From assembly GCF_010998615.1 (NCBI RefSeq), contig NZ_JAAEAH010000039.1, positions 21,215 through 85,214 of the forward strand: 64,000 bases of DNA, given 5' to 3'. This document shows positions 1 to 9,365 of this stretch, piece by piece. The stretch comes from Myxococcus sp. CA023. Lineage in GTDB: Bacteria > Myxococcota > Myxococcia > Myxococcales > Myxococcaceae. The notes under the pieces were generated by a model. It was not told where the DNA came from and did no database searches. It saw only the letters and a program-made list of their open reading frames with translations. The position numbers and the translations under genes were made by a program. The number at the start of each line of letters is the position of its first letter. Position 1 is the stretch's first letter.

Positions 1-1268
<1,268 letters not shown>

Positions 1269-1461
1269 CCGGGCCAGGAATTCTCCGTCTGCATGGGGCC
1301 ACGAGACCATGTGACATGGGACCTGGGCAGACAGCCTCACGGTTCCATGAAGCTCCCCGCTTGTTCGCATGCGACCACCATGGGCGGGGAGCCACGCAAT
1401 CGTCCGCTGGCCAGAACGTAGCCGCTCCGGAAGCCGCCAACCGGCTCCAGGAGACGTCGCG

Positions 1462-3921
1462 ATGGATTCTGTTCTGGGTGGACTGCGTCAGAGCCTGCGC
1501 TCGCTGGGCCGCAGCCCCGGCTTCACGCTGGGGTGTGTGCTGATGCTGGCGGTGGGCATCGGAGCGAGCACCGCGCTCTTCAGCGTGGTGGAAGGGGTTC
1601 TGCTGCGCCCCCTGCCCTACCCGCGTCCCGAGCGCCTCGTGGAGTTGTCGCAGCGCGCGGCGGACGGCCACACGATGCGGTTTTCGGACCCCAACTTCGA
1701 GGATGTGCGGACGCGCGCTCGCACCGTTTCAGCGCTGGCCCAGGTGTCGGGAGCAGCGAGCGTCGCCGTCACGGGCGCCGACGAGCCGGCCTTCGCCACG
1801 CTGGCGCGCGCCTCGCGCGACTTCTTCCCCGCCTTCGCGGTGCAGCCAGTCCAGGGCCGCCTCTTTGAGGAGGAGGAACAGCAGGCGGGAGGTGCTCCCG
1901 TGGTGATGGTGAGCCACGCCTTCTGGAAGCGCTACCTGGGCGCACGGCCGCTGCCCCTGCCGGACACCCTCATTTTCGAGGGGCGCGCATTCTCCGTGGT
2001 GGGCGTGATGCCCGAGTCCTTCGACTACCCGGTGGGCACGCAGCTGTGGATTCCGCGAGAGCTGGAGGCTCCCCTGCCCAGCCGCACCGCGCACAACTGG
2101 CGGGTGGTGGGAAGGCTGGCGGACGGCGTCGACCTCCAGGCCGCGCGAGCGGAACTCACACACATCGCCCGCGAGCACAAGGCCCAGTACGGCCGCGACA
2201 CACAGATGCATGACATCGCCCTGGAGCCCGTCCAAGAGAGCCTGGTGGGCGGCGTACGGCCCACGCTCTACCTGCTGTCAGGCGCCGCGGCCTTCCTGCT
2301 CCTCGTGGCAGGCGCCAACGTCACGAACCTGCTGCTCGCGCGCGCGGCCACCCGTTCCCGGGAGCTCGCCATCCACGTGGCCCTGGGCGCGGGGCCCGGC
2401 GCGTTGATACGGCGGTTCCTCATGGAGTCGCTCCTGCTGTCACTGGCGGGAGGCGCACTGGGGGCCCTGCTTTCCGCCTGGGGCGTGCGCGCGCTGCTCG
2501 CGGCGGAGCCGGGCCACCTGCCACGTGTCGACGAGGTGGGGGTGAACGCCACGGTGCTCCTCTTCACCCTCGGGCTCTCGCTGCTGCTCGCACTGGGGCT
2601 GGGGTTGCTGACGGCGCTGCGCGCGGCGCGGCAACCTCCGGGGGCCGCGCTGGCGGGCGCCGGGCGCACGCACAGCGGAGGAGGGAGCGCCGAGCGCACG
2701 CGCCGAGCCCTCGTCGTGGGACAGCTCGCGCTCGCATTGGTCCTCCTGGTGGGCGCGGCGCTGCTCGGGCGGAGCCTGATGGGGCTGCTCTCGCTGGACC
2801 CAGGGTATCGCACCGAGGATGTCGCGGTGCTCAGCCTCGTGCTCCCTCCGGCAAAGGACGAGGCGCAGGGGCGGCGAAACGTGCAGCAGCAGGAGCACCT
2901 CCTCTCGCGACTGGCGGCGCTGCCCGGCGTGCGCGCGGTGGGCGCCGTGAGCAACTTCCCTCTCGAGGGAAGCCCGGCGGGGGATGGCACCTTCCTCGTG
3001 CTCAACCGCCCCGACGAGGTGGGGGACTTCGACGACTTCGGGCGGCTGGCGCACGAGCCCGAGCGCACCGGCTCCGCCGAGTACCGCGTGGCGAGCGAGG
3101 GCTACTTCGCCGCGCTCGGCATCCCGCTCGTGCGCGGGCGTCTGTTCGATGCGCGCGACACCGTCGACGCGCCGCACGTGGCCGTCATCAGCGAGTCGCT
3201 CGCAAAGGCCCGCTGGCCCCACGAAGACCCGCTGGGCAAGCTCATTCAGTTCGGCAACATGGACGGAGACCTGCGTCCCTTCACCATTGTCGGCGTGGTG
3301 GGGGACGTGCGGGAGCAAGGGTTGGATGACGCGCCCAGGCCCATGTTCTATGGCGGCTCCCGGCAGCGTCTGCGGGCCTCCTCCCGCTTCCACCTCGCCG
3401 TGCACGGTCCGATGGGCTCCACGGCCCTGGTCACCGCGGCGCTGCCGGTGCTGCGAGCGCTTGCCCCCGAGCTGCCCTCGCGCCTGTCCACGGTGGAGGG
3501 ATTGCTCGCGGGCTCGCTCGCCCCCAGACGCTTCAGCCTCCTGCTGCTGGGCGCCTTCGGTGCGATGGCGCTGCTGCTCTCGGTGGCGGGCCTCGCCGCC
3601 GTCGTGTCCTACGCGGTGGCGCAGCGCACGCGGGAATTCGGTATCCGCTTCGCGCTGGGCGCGACGACGGAAGACGTGCTGGGGCTGGTGCTCCGGCAGG
3701 CGGCGCGGCTCGCGGGGCTGGGCATCGTGCTCGGCGTGCTGGGGGCCCTGGGGCTCAGCCAGGTGCTCGCGGGGCTCGTGTACGGAGTGAGCACCACGGA
3801 CCCGCTCGTCTTCGTCGTGGTGGCCCTCCTCCTGCTCGGCGTGGCGCTGCTCGCGAGCTGGCTGCCGGCCCGACGTGCTTCGCGCGTGGACCCGATGACC
3901 GTGCTTCGCTCGGAGGCATGA
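1462..3921 (+). CDS. ABC transporter permease of the ADOP (duplicated orphan permease) type
   Basis: This 819-residue protein has two FtsX/MacB_PCD units. The N-terminus carries RSPGFTLGCVLMLAVGIG followed by STALFSVVEGVLLRPLPYP, a signature of ADOP permeases. A MacB-like periplasmic domain follows, then a block of membrane segments near residues 265-420, a second periplasmic domain and a final block of three or four membrane helices ending in a typical DPMTVLRSEA tail. ADOP proteins lack an ATPase domain, and no ABC ATPase gene is adjacent. The start is placed at the ATG at 1462, with AGGAG just upstream; an in-frame ATG at 1369 would add a poorly conserved 31-residue stretch. The substrate is unknown. 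Confidence 0.87.
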   Translation: MDSVLGGLRQSLRSLGRSPGFTLGCVLMLAVGIGASTALFSVVEGVLLRPLPYPRPERLVELSQRAADGHTMRFSDPNFEDVRTRARTVSALAQVSGAASVAVTGADEPAFATLARASRDFFPAFAVQPVQGRLFEEEEQQAGGAPVVMVSHAFWKRYLGARPLPLPDTLIFEGRAFSVVGVMPESFDYPVGTQLWIPRELEAPLPSRTAHNWRVVGRLADGVDLQAARAELTHIAREHKAQYGRDTQMHDIALEPVQESLVGGVRPTLYLLSGAAAFLLLVAGANVTNLLLARAATRSRELAIHVALGAGPGALIRRFLMESLLLSLAGGALGALLSAWGVRALLAAEPGHLPRVDEVGVNATVLLFTLGLSLLLALGLGLLTALRAARQPPGAALAGAGRTHSGGGSAERTRRALVVGQLALALVLLVGAALLGRSLMGLLSLDPGYRTEDVAVLSLVLPPAKDEAQGRRNVQQQEHLLSRLAALPGVRAVGAVSNFPLEGSPAGDGTFLVLNRPDEVGDFDDFGRLAHEPERTGSAEYRVASEGYFAALGIPLVRGRLFDARDTVDAPHVAVISESLAKARWPHEDPLGKLIQFGNMDGDLRPFTIVGVVGDVREQGLDDAPRPMFYGGSRQRLRASSRFHLAVHGPMGSTALVTAALPVLRALAPELPSRLSTVEGLLAGSLAPRRFSLLLLGAFGAMALLLSVAGLAAVVSYAVAQRTREFGIRFALGATTEDVLGLVLRQAARLAGLGIVLGVLGALGLSQVLAGLVYGVSTTDPLVFVVVALLLLGVALLASWLPARRASRVDPMTVLRSEA

Positions 3922-4024
3922 AGCGCCTGTGCCTACCCGAAGTCCGGCTGCTGCGCCCATTCATGCGTCACGGATGGTTCTCATGTCTCCCGTCGCGGTC
4001 TCGCGCAGGGCCCCGTGTGGGGAG

Positions 4025-5065
4025 CTAAGCGAGCCAGCACCAGTCGGAGTCCTCCAGGAGCGGGAGCTGGCCCCTGCGGCGGCGGGCGGAGACCTCCTCG
4101 CGCCAGGTCTCCCGTCCGCCCGGGAGCGGCCAGGCGCGTGAAACGCTGCCCCGCGGGTCGGGAGTGAAATTGAGCAGCAGCATGCGGTTGACGCGGTCGA
4201 CGGTCTCCGGCGTCGTTCCGGCGCGCAGCTGAAACTCCGCGCTGAACAGAGCGCCCTCCTCGCGGACGGCGTTCCCGGAACGACGCCGGTCAATGAACGG
4301 CCACAAGCCCAGCAGCGGAGGCGCCACGCCTTCGAGCAGCGCGGCGTGCAGCCGGTCATGGCCATCCAGCACCACCCACTTCGCCAGGATGTCCACGAAG
4401 AGCAGCAGCACGGGCGGCAATGTCCCGTCCCGCGCGCGCTTTCGCCAGCTCTTCGCACGCCCATCCTCGGAAGCGGAGAGCGCGCGCAGCCCAAGCACGG
4501 CGCCCGGCCGCTGTTCCGGCAGCGACTCCCACCAGTCCTCCGTCCACGCGAACAGGAACCGCGCCATGACGGCCAACGAGTGCGGTGGCATCGGAGGCTG
4601 ACCAAAGCCCCACTCCATGGGGGAGACAGGGTGCCGCTCCGCCTTCTCCGCCGCGATGGCGCGCACGGGGCGCAGGCACCAGTGGCCGGCGTGGAGCACG
4701 GGCAGGGGCGCTTCCACGAGCGCTCGCGCCACCCGCCAATTCCAGGCATCCCACCACGCATCGGAGCCGGGTGAGGCCTCCACGGCCCGAACCTCGGGGG
4801 CGGACAGCGGCGGCAGGACTTGGGGAGCGGTGGCCGTTCCCCGAACGAAGACCGCGCGGTCCCAGTAGGAATCGATGCGGGTCCATAGCAGCGTCTGGCC
4901 CCCGCCGCGCAACCGGATCCGATAGTCCTGAGCGGCTTCCAGATGTACCGAGGGCCGCCGCGCCCAGCGGCCCGTGGAGGGCACGCGCAGCAGCAGCCCA
5001 GGGCCAGGGCTCTCCAGTCCCCAGCTCCGGGTGTCGTCGGCGACGATGGAGACTCCTGGGTTCAT
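4025..5065 (-). CDS. Hypothetical tryptophan-rich protein
   Basis: A 346-residue protein with a start at 5065 supported by GAGGAG eight bases upstream. It has no signal peptide or membrane segment. The composition is Trp-rich (WWDAWNWRVARALVE, WTEDWWESLPEQ). The only familiar-looking element is WVVLDGHDRLHAALLEG, reminiscent of the D-G-H/N-R-x-x-A-A motif in ParB/Srx-type nucleotide-binding folds, but this alone does not justify a function. It is convergent with the ADOP permease and divergent from the next secreted protein. I do not recognise the family. Confidence 0.7.
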   Translation of the reverse strand: MNPGVSIVADDTRSWGLESPGPGLLLRVPSTGRWARRPSVHLEAAQDYRIRLRGGGQTLLWTRIDSYWDRAVFVRGTATAPQVLPPLSAPEVRAVEASPGSDAWWDAWNWRVARALVEAPLPVLHAGHWCLRPVRAIAAEKAERHPVSPMEWGFGQPPMPPHSLAVMARFLFAWTEDWWESLPEQRPGAVLGLRALSASEDGRAKSWRKRARDGTLPPVLLLFVDILAKWVVLDGHDRLHAALLEGVAPPLLGLWPFIDRRRSGNAVREEGALFSAEFQLRAGTTPETVDRVNRMLLLNFTPDPRGSVSRAWPLPGGRETWREEVSARRRRGQLPLLEDSDWCWLA

Positions 5066-5259
5066 GCGACGCGCTCCTCGAGATACCCGGTCCCCATGGG
5101 CCCCCGGAGCGTACCCCGAGGGAAGCCCAGGCCGCCGACCGCGCGCCAGGCAGCGGCGATTCGGAATGCGTTACCAACGCACGCTTCTCGCCGGTCACAC
5201 ACACCCGGAACCACACCTGGGCAATATCCCAATCCCCAGGTTCCGGTGTCTAATGAGGA

Positions 5260-6339
5260 ATGCGCGAAAACACATGGAAATGGAGTGCGGTAGGGATGTT
5301 CCTCACGGGACTGGGATTGCTCATTCCCACGCCGGCGCGTGCCTGTGTCGCGCCCAACTGCATGGTGGGGGTGCGCTTTCCCCTCCCCGAGGACGGAGGT
5401 GTGGTGCCCGCGAACGTCCCCGGACTGGTGACGGTGCCTCCGCTGCTGGAGAGCGTGGATTCGTCCACCGTCCGGCTGCTGTTGCCGGATGGAACGCAGG
5501 TGCCCGCGACCGTCACGCAGGGCTCGCACCAGACGCAGGTGCTGGTCCCGGACGCACCGCTGGTGCCAGGCACCACGTACCGCATCGAGGCAAAGGGTGT
5601 CTGTCAGTTCCAGCCAACCCAGACCGAGTCCGTGTCCTTCACCGCCGGCCCCGCCCTCCCGCTCCCCACGACCACCGGCACCCTGACGGCCGACACGCCG
5701 AGCCAGGGTATCTTCAACGTGTACGGGGATTCGAGCTGCGGCGACAGGCAGGTGGAAGGGAACTTCACCACGCTGCGCTTTACGCCGTCACCGGAGCTGG
5801 TGCCGTTCCTCCCATGGGTGCATTGGACGGTGGAGGTGGATGGAGAGCCCTGGTCGTATGCGAAGCACAGCGGGCTGACCTCCACGGGTGAGGAGAGCCT
5901 CGAGCCGCGTCGCTACGAATACAACCGGCAGCTGCTCTTCCTCTATACATTCTGCGACTACGTGAGCTGCGCTGATTCCTACCACCGGCCGCCAATCGAA
6001 AGCCTCCCGCCCGGCCGACACCGGGCCACGCTCAAGGCGACGCTGGAGCACGCGAACATCACGCTTCCCCCCGTGAGTGTGGACTTCGAGTTGAGCTGCG
6101 CGGCACGGTTCGCGAACGTGGGAATGAGCCAGATGCGCGGATGCTCGGATGGGGGGACCGAGATGGACGGAGGTGATGAGGGGACCGAGATGGACGGAGG
6201 TATCGTGAACGAGGAGCCGCTCCCCGAGCCGGTCGACACCAAGAAGGGCTGCACCCAGGCCGGGGGCGGACTGACGGTGCTGGGCCTGCTCTCGACGCTC
6301 TCGCTCTTGAGCGGCCGGAACTCGCGCCGCGCGAAATAG
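5260..6339 (+). CDS. Secreted Ig-like protein with MYXO-CTERM-like C-terminal anchor
   Basis: The 359-residue product begins with a signal peptide ending near TPARAC. An Ig-like region (about residues 35-130) contains the pattern of N-terminal strands seen in bacterial Ig domains (PEDGGVVPANVP, TVRLLLPDGTQVPATVT). The C-terminus has a Gly/Cys segment (KKGCTQAGGG), one hydrophobic helix (LTVLGLLSTLSLL) and a basic tail (GRNSRRAK). This tripartite layout matches MYXO-CTERM sorting signals, although the Cys context is not the classical one. Just before it an acidic linker holds a duplicated GTEMDGG unit, encoded by a short tandem repeat near 6154-6202. It is probably displayed on the outer surface; its ligand is unknown. 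Confidence 0.75.
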   Translation: MRENTWKWSAVGMFLTGLGLLIPTPARACVAPNCMVGVRFPLPEDGGVVPANVPGLVTVPPLLESVDSSTVRLLLPDGTQVPATVTQGSHQTQVLVPDAPLVPGTTYRIEAKGVCQFQPTQTESVSFTAGPALPLPTTTGTLTADTPSQGIFNVYGDSSCGDRQVEGNFTTLRFTPSPELVPFLPWVHWTVEVDGEPWSYAKHSGLTSTGEESLEPRRYEYNRQLLFLYTFCDYVSCADSYHRPPIESLPPGRHRATLKATLEHANITLPPVSVDFELSCAARFANVGMSQMRGCSDGGTEMDGGDEGTEMDGGIVNEEPLPEPVDTKKGCTQAGGGLTVLGLLSTLSLLSGRNSRRAK

Positions 6340-6376
6340 CTGGCCACACATGCGCCATAATCCATCCAGGTGAATC

Positions 6377-6811
6377 ATGGGACAGACAGCAGAACCCTCG
6401 AAGACGTCGCCGCTGGTCCTGACGAATCCCAAGGGACTGTTCGACCCGGCGCCCTACGGCTTCTCGCACGTGGCGCAGGTGGCGCCGGGCACCCGGCTCA
6501 TCTACCTGGCGGGGCAAGGTGGGGAGAGTGAAACCGGGGCCCTCCAGCCCGACTTCCGTCTCCAGGTGCGACAGGCGTTCCAGAACATCCGCACGGCCCT
6601 GGAGTCCGTGGGAGCCGGCGTCGGCGATGTCGCCAAGCTCACGATGCTCGTGGTGGACCACACGGAGGAGAAGCTCCGGATCATCGGCCCCGAGCTGGAC
6701 GCTGCCTGGAACGGCGGCATGAAGCCAACCTGTACGCTGATTCCCGTCCCTCGGCTGGCGCTGGACGGGATGCTCTTCGAAGTCGAAGCGGTCGCTGTCC
6801 TACGTGCCTGA
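6377..6811 (+). CDS. RidA family (YjgF/YER057c/UK114) protein
   Basis: The 144-residue protein has the RidA fold signature: a beta-strand start (YGFSHVAQVAPGTRLIYLAGQ), a Q-x6-Q-x-F-x-N-I helix (VRQAFQNIRTALESVGAG), DVAKLTMLVVDH and a closing PTCTLIPVPRLALDGMLFEV strand. RidA proteins deaminate reactive enamine/imine intermediates made by PLP enzymes; the catalytic Arg normally sits in a C-P-A-R-x-x-x-x-V motif, and here that region reads PVPRLALDGML, so an Arg is kept although the Cys is absent. This points to one of the Rid subfamilies rather than archetypal RidA. It is a single gene following the surface protein by 37 bases. Confidence 0.85.
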   Translation: MGQTAEPSKTSPLVLTNPKGLFDPAPYGFSHVAQVAPGTRLIYLAGQGGESETGALQPDFRLQVRQAFQNIRTALESVGAGVGDVAKLTMLVVDHTEEKLRIIGPELDAAWNGGMKPTCTLIPVPRLALDGMLFEVEAVAVLRA

Positions 6812-6866
6812 CAGCACGTAGCCGCATGAGAAGAACCAGCCCTCCGCATCGCGTTGGGTGATGGCT
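6800..6866 (-). pseudogene. Possible remnant of an IS630-type transposase C-terminus
   Basis: On the minus strand a short reading frame ends EAITQRDAEGWFFSCGYVLS then a stop. This resembles the conserved C-terminal tail of IS630-family transposases (an A-I-x-P/R-x-D-x-x-G-[WY]-F-x-x-[AC]-G-Y pattern). Only about 20 residues match, no start or catalytic DDE part is left, and it overlaps the end of the RidA gene, so this would be a relic. The call rests on pattern memory alone. Confidence 0.25.
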
Positions 6867-6934
6867 TCTGCAGCCGGTCATGCGGCGAGACGCACCTGCG
6901 CGTGGGCACGGCGAATGGTGCCCCCCGCGCAGGC

Positions 6935-7960
6935 TCAGTCGGCGCCCGGAATCAGCGAGGGGGCGGAGAAGAAGAGCAGCCCACGGCTCAGCATGGGGAG
7001 CCATGCGCTGTAGTGATCATCGCCGGGAAACTCCAGGTACTGGACCGCGAAATCGCCGCCGCCCATGGCCTTGAGCTCCGAGGCGAGCTCACGGGCATTG
7101 TCGACCATCCGCCGCTCGGCGGCGAACATGCCCCGCGTCCCCTCACTCTTGCGCGGCTTCTGCTCCAGTCCTCCTACCGTGAGCAGCACGCGCGCCTTCA
7201 CCGGGGTCCGCGCGAACTGCTCCAGGAAGGCCTTCTTCTCGGTGAGCACGTAGCGGTCGTTCCACCAGATGGACGGGCTCCCCGCGATGAAGGTGTCGAA
7301 GGACGTGGGCCTCGTGAAGAACGCATGCAGCACCAGGAGGCCGCCATAGGAGTGGCCCATCAGCGCGGTGCGCGAGCCGTCGATCGGCCATCTCGAAGCA
7401 AGCGCGGGCTCGAGCTCCTTCTTCAGGAAGTCCAGGAAGCGATCCGCCCCACCCTGCTTCTTCGAGAACCGGTCCCCCGTGTTCGACAGATTCGGGGCGG
7501 GCGGCGTGTAGTCCTCACCGCGTGCCTGGTCGTTGTGGGCCTGGTCACCCGGATAGGTCAGCCCGACGATGACCGGCGTTGCCGCCGCGACGCCGAAGCC
7601 CCGCGCGAGCCTGGGGAGGGCGCGTGTCAGACGCTCCAGGGTGGGAAAGTGCGCACCGCCATCCAAGAGGTAGATGACCGGATGGCCGGCGGCGGGCGCT
7701 GGGCCCTCGGGGACCGCCACGTACAACCGGTGGGTCCGTCCGGTGTGGGTCGAGTCGAGATCGAACTGGAAGGTGTTCTGGAGCGTCACTGGCGCCCCGT
7801 CCACCCGAGCCACCGGCGCGGCGCGGGGCACCGGCCCCGAGGCGCAACTGGCGGTCAGCAGACCCGCCGCGAGGAGCACGTGGAAGCGTGCAGCGATCAG
7901 CGGGTTCAGCAAGCGCAGCCCAAGGGAGCGCGCCAGCGCGAGGGGGATGAAGAGACTCAT
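6935..7960 (-). CDS. Alpha/beta-hydrolase, putative ferri-siderophore esterase (esterase D/IroE-like)
   Basis: A 341-residue PF00756-type esterase. The N-terminus is hydrophobic and ends in LLTASCASG, which could be a lipoprotein or Sec signal. The core has HPVIYLLDGG (oxyanion strand), the nucleophile elbow GHSYGG with catalytic Ser, and FPGDDHYS near the C-terminus with the catalytic His. This is the layout of IroE/BesA enzymes, which hydrolyse iron-siderophore esters after import. It is the third gene of the Fur-box operon behind a TonB-dependent receptor and a lipoprotein, which supports iron release as the role. An alternative upstream start lies at 8005. It could also be a more general secreted esterase. 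Confidence 0.78.
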   Translation of the reverse strand: MSLFIPLALARSLGLRLLNPLIAARFHVLLAAGLLTASCASGPVPRAAPVARVDGAPVTLQNTFQFDLDSTHTGRTHRLYVAVPEGPAPAAGHPVIYLLDGGAHFPTLERLTRALPRLARGFGVAAATPVIVGLTYPGDQAHNDQARGEDYTPPAPNLSNTGDRFSKKQGGADRFLDFLKKELEPALASRWPIDGSRTALMGHSYGGLLVLHAFFTRPTSFDTFIAGSPSIWWNDRYVLTEKKAFLEQFARTPVKARVLLTVGGLEQKPRKSEGTRGMFAAERRMVDNARELASELKAMGGGDFAVQYLEFPGDDHYSAWLPMLSRGLLFFSAPSLIPGAD

Positions 7961-8038
7961 GGCGGGAGACCCGGTGATGACGGATGAACCGAAGCCCCCG
8001 CCCATGCACGGCGGGGACTCCGAACGGCAAGCGGGTGG

Positions 8039-9307
8039 CTAGCGAATCCGGAGGAGGCCGCGCACCTGGCCCTCGACGACCGTCTTCGCGTCCCCGAGGC
8101 CCGTCTCGGGGCTCATGAGGCGGAAGCGCGTCTGGGCGTTGTCATTGATGAACTCCGGCAGCACCAGGAGCTCACCAGGATTCTGCGGGATGGTGCGGCC
8201 GTTGGTAGGCACGAGGTCGTCTCGGACGACGGGCGTCGCGGTCGGCGCGTCGCCGAGGGTGACCTCCCACAGGCTCCACCAGGCGCCCACGGCGGCGCTC
8301 TGCCCGTTGAACGTCCGCTCGGCGGCCACCGCGGCGTCCCAGGCGGACTGCGCGGCGGCCTTGTTCATCACCCGCAGGTAGCCCTTGCCGGGAGCTCCAG
8401 GCAGGAGCATGGCGGCGATGTCCCCCTCCGTCCCGGGGTTGACGAAGGAATCGAGCGTGGTGGACCACGCATCGAACTCGCCAGTCGCGGGATCGAAGCG
8501 AACCATGCAGGGCGCGCCAGTGGTCCCGGGAGACACGAAGTGCGCGCCGCTGCCCAGGGACTCGGTGGCGTAATAAATCTTCCCATCCGTGTGCTTGACG
8601 CCGTCGCGCGCCCAGCCGCAGCGATTGTCGACCTTGACGGTCACCTCGTCGGTCTGCGTGTCCACGATGACCAGCGCCGTCTTCGCCGGAACCGTCTTCA
8701 CGTCCGCGGCGTGCCAGCCGCCTGCGATGATGACGTCGTCGCCAGCGGTGATGGCCAGGCTCTGCGAATAGCGGAACGAGAAGTCGCCGTCCTTGAGCTG
8801 GGACGTCAGGTCCTTGGACGTGATGATGGCGAGGTCCTGGGGATTCCAGATGACCAGCTTGTAGTTCACGTGGTCGAAGTAATAGGCCTTCGTCTCGCTG
8901 ACGAAGTAGTGCTGGGACTGATAGCCACCGGTCGCGGCGACACCCTGGCTGGTGAACGAAAGCGGATCGCTGGCTTTGAGCGAGCCATCCGCGTTGAGGG
9001 TGTAGGGGGTCACCGTCGGTAGCCTCGAACTGCTGACGATGAACTTGCCGGTGCCCGGAAGGCCGGCGGCGATGTACGCGTCCGCGGGAAGCTCGATTGC
9101 GTCGCCAATCCCGACGGTCTGCTCCTTCTCGATGTCGTCCAACGTCACCAGGTAGCTCTGGGTGTTTCCACCAGCGATGGCGACCTGGGTGATGGCGGCG
9201 TAGAGGGGCTCGGCGGTTCCAGCGTCGGGGTCCACCTGGGGGCCGTCCGAATCCGAGCAGGCGGTGGCGAACACGGCGAGGGTGAGGAGTGAGGCTTTCA
9301 GCTTCAT
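8039..9307 (-). CDS. Lipoprotein of the siderophore-uptake operon (DUF4374-like beta-propeller)
   Basis: The start at 9307 is set by AAGGAAG five bases upstream; the reading frame continues further but only as antisense of the receptor gene. A lipoprotein signal ends FATACSDSD. The 422-residue body is rich in beta-strands with recurring blade-like segments (YLVTLDDIEKEQTVGIG, KLVIWNPQDLAIITSK, ALVIVDTQTDEVTVKVDN), consistent with a seven-bladed propeller. Such lipoproteins of the DUF4374 type often accompany TonB-dependent receptors and may bind the ligand at the cell surface or in the periplasm. It lies 58 bases downstream of the receptor gene and 78 bases before the esterase start. Ligand binding is inferred from context only. 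Confidence 0.78.
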   Translation of the reverse strand: MKLKASLLTLAVFATACSDSDGPQVDPDAGTAEPLYAAITQVAIAGGNTQSYLVTLDDIEKEQTVGIGDAIELPADAYIAAGLPGTGKFIVSSSRLPTVTPYTLNADGSLKASDPLSFTSQGVAATGGYQSQHYFVSETKAYYFDHVNYKLVIWNPQDLAIITSKDLTSQLKDGDFSFRYSQSLAITAGDDVIIAGGWHAADVKTVPAKTALVIVDTQTDEVTVKVDNRCGWARDGVKHTDGKIYYATESLGSGAHFVSPGTTGAPCMVRFDPATGEFDAWSTTLDSFVNPGTEGDIAAMLLPGAPGKGYLRVMNKAAAQSAWDAAVAAERTFNGQSAAVGAWWSLWEVTLGDAPTATPVVRDDLVPTNGRTIPQNPGELLVLPEFINDNAQTRFRLMSPETGLGDAKTVVEGQVRGLLRIR

Positions 9308-9365
9308 CGGGCTTCCTTTTGGCGAAGGGTTCCTGCGAGGAGACTCGAAGCGCCTCAGCGGGCGC

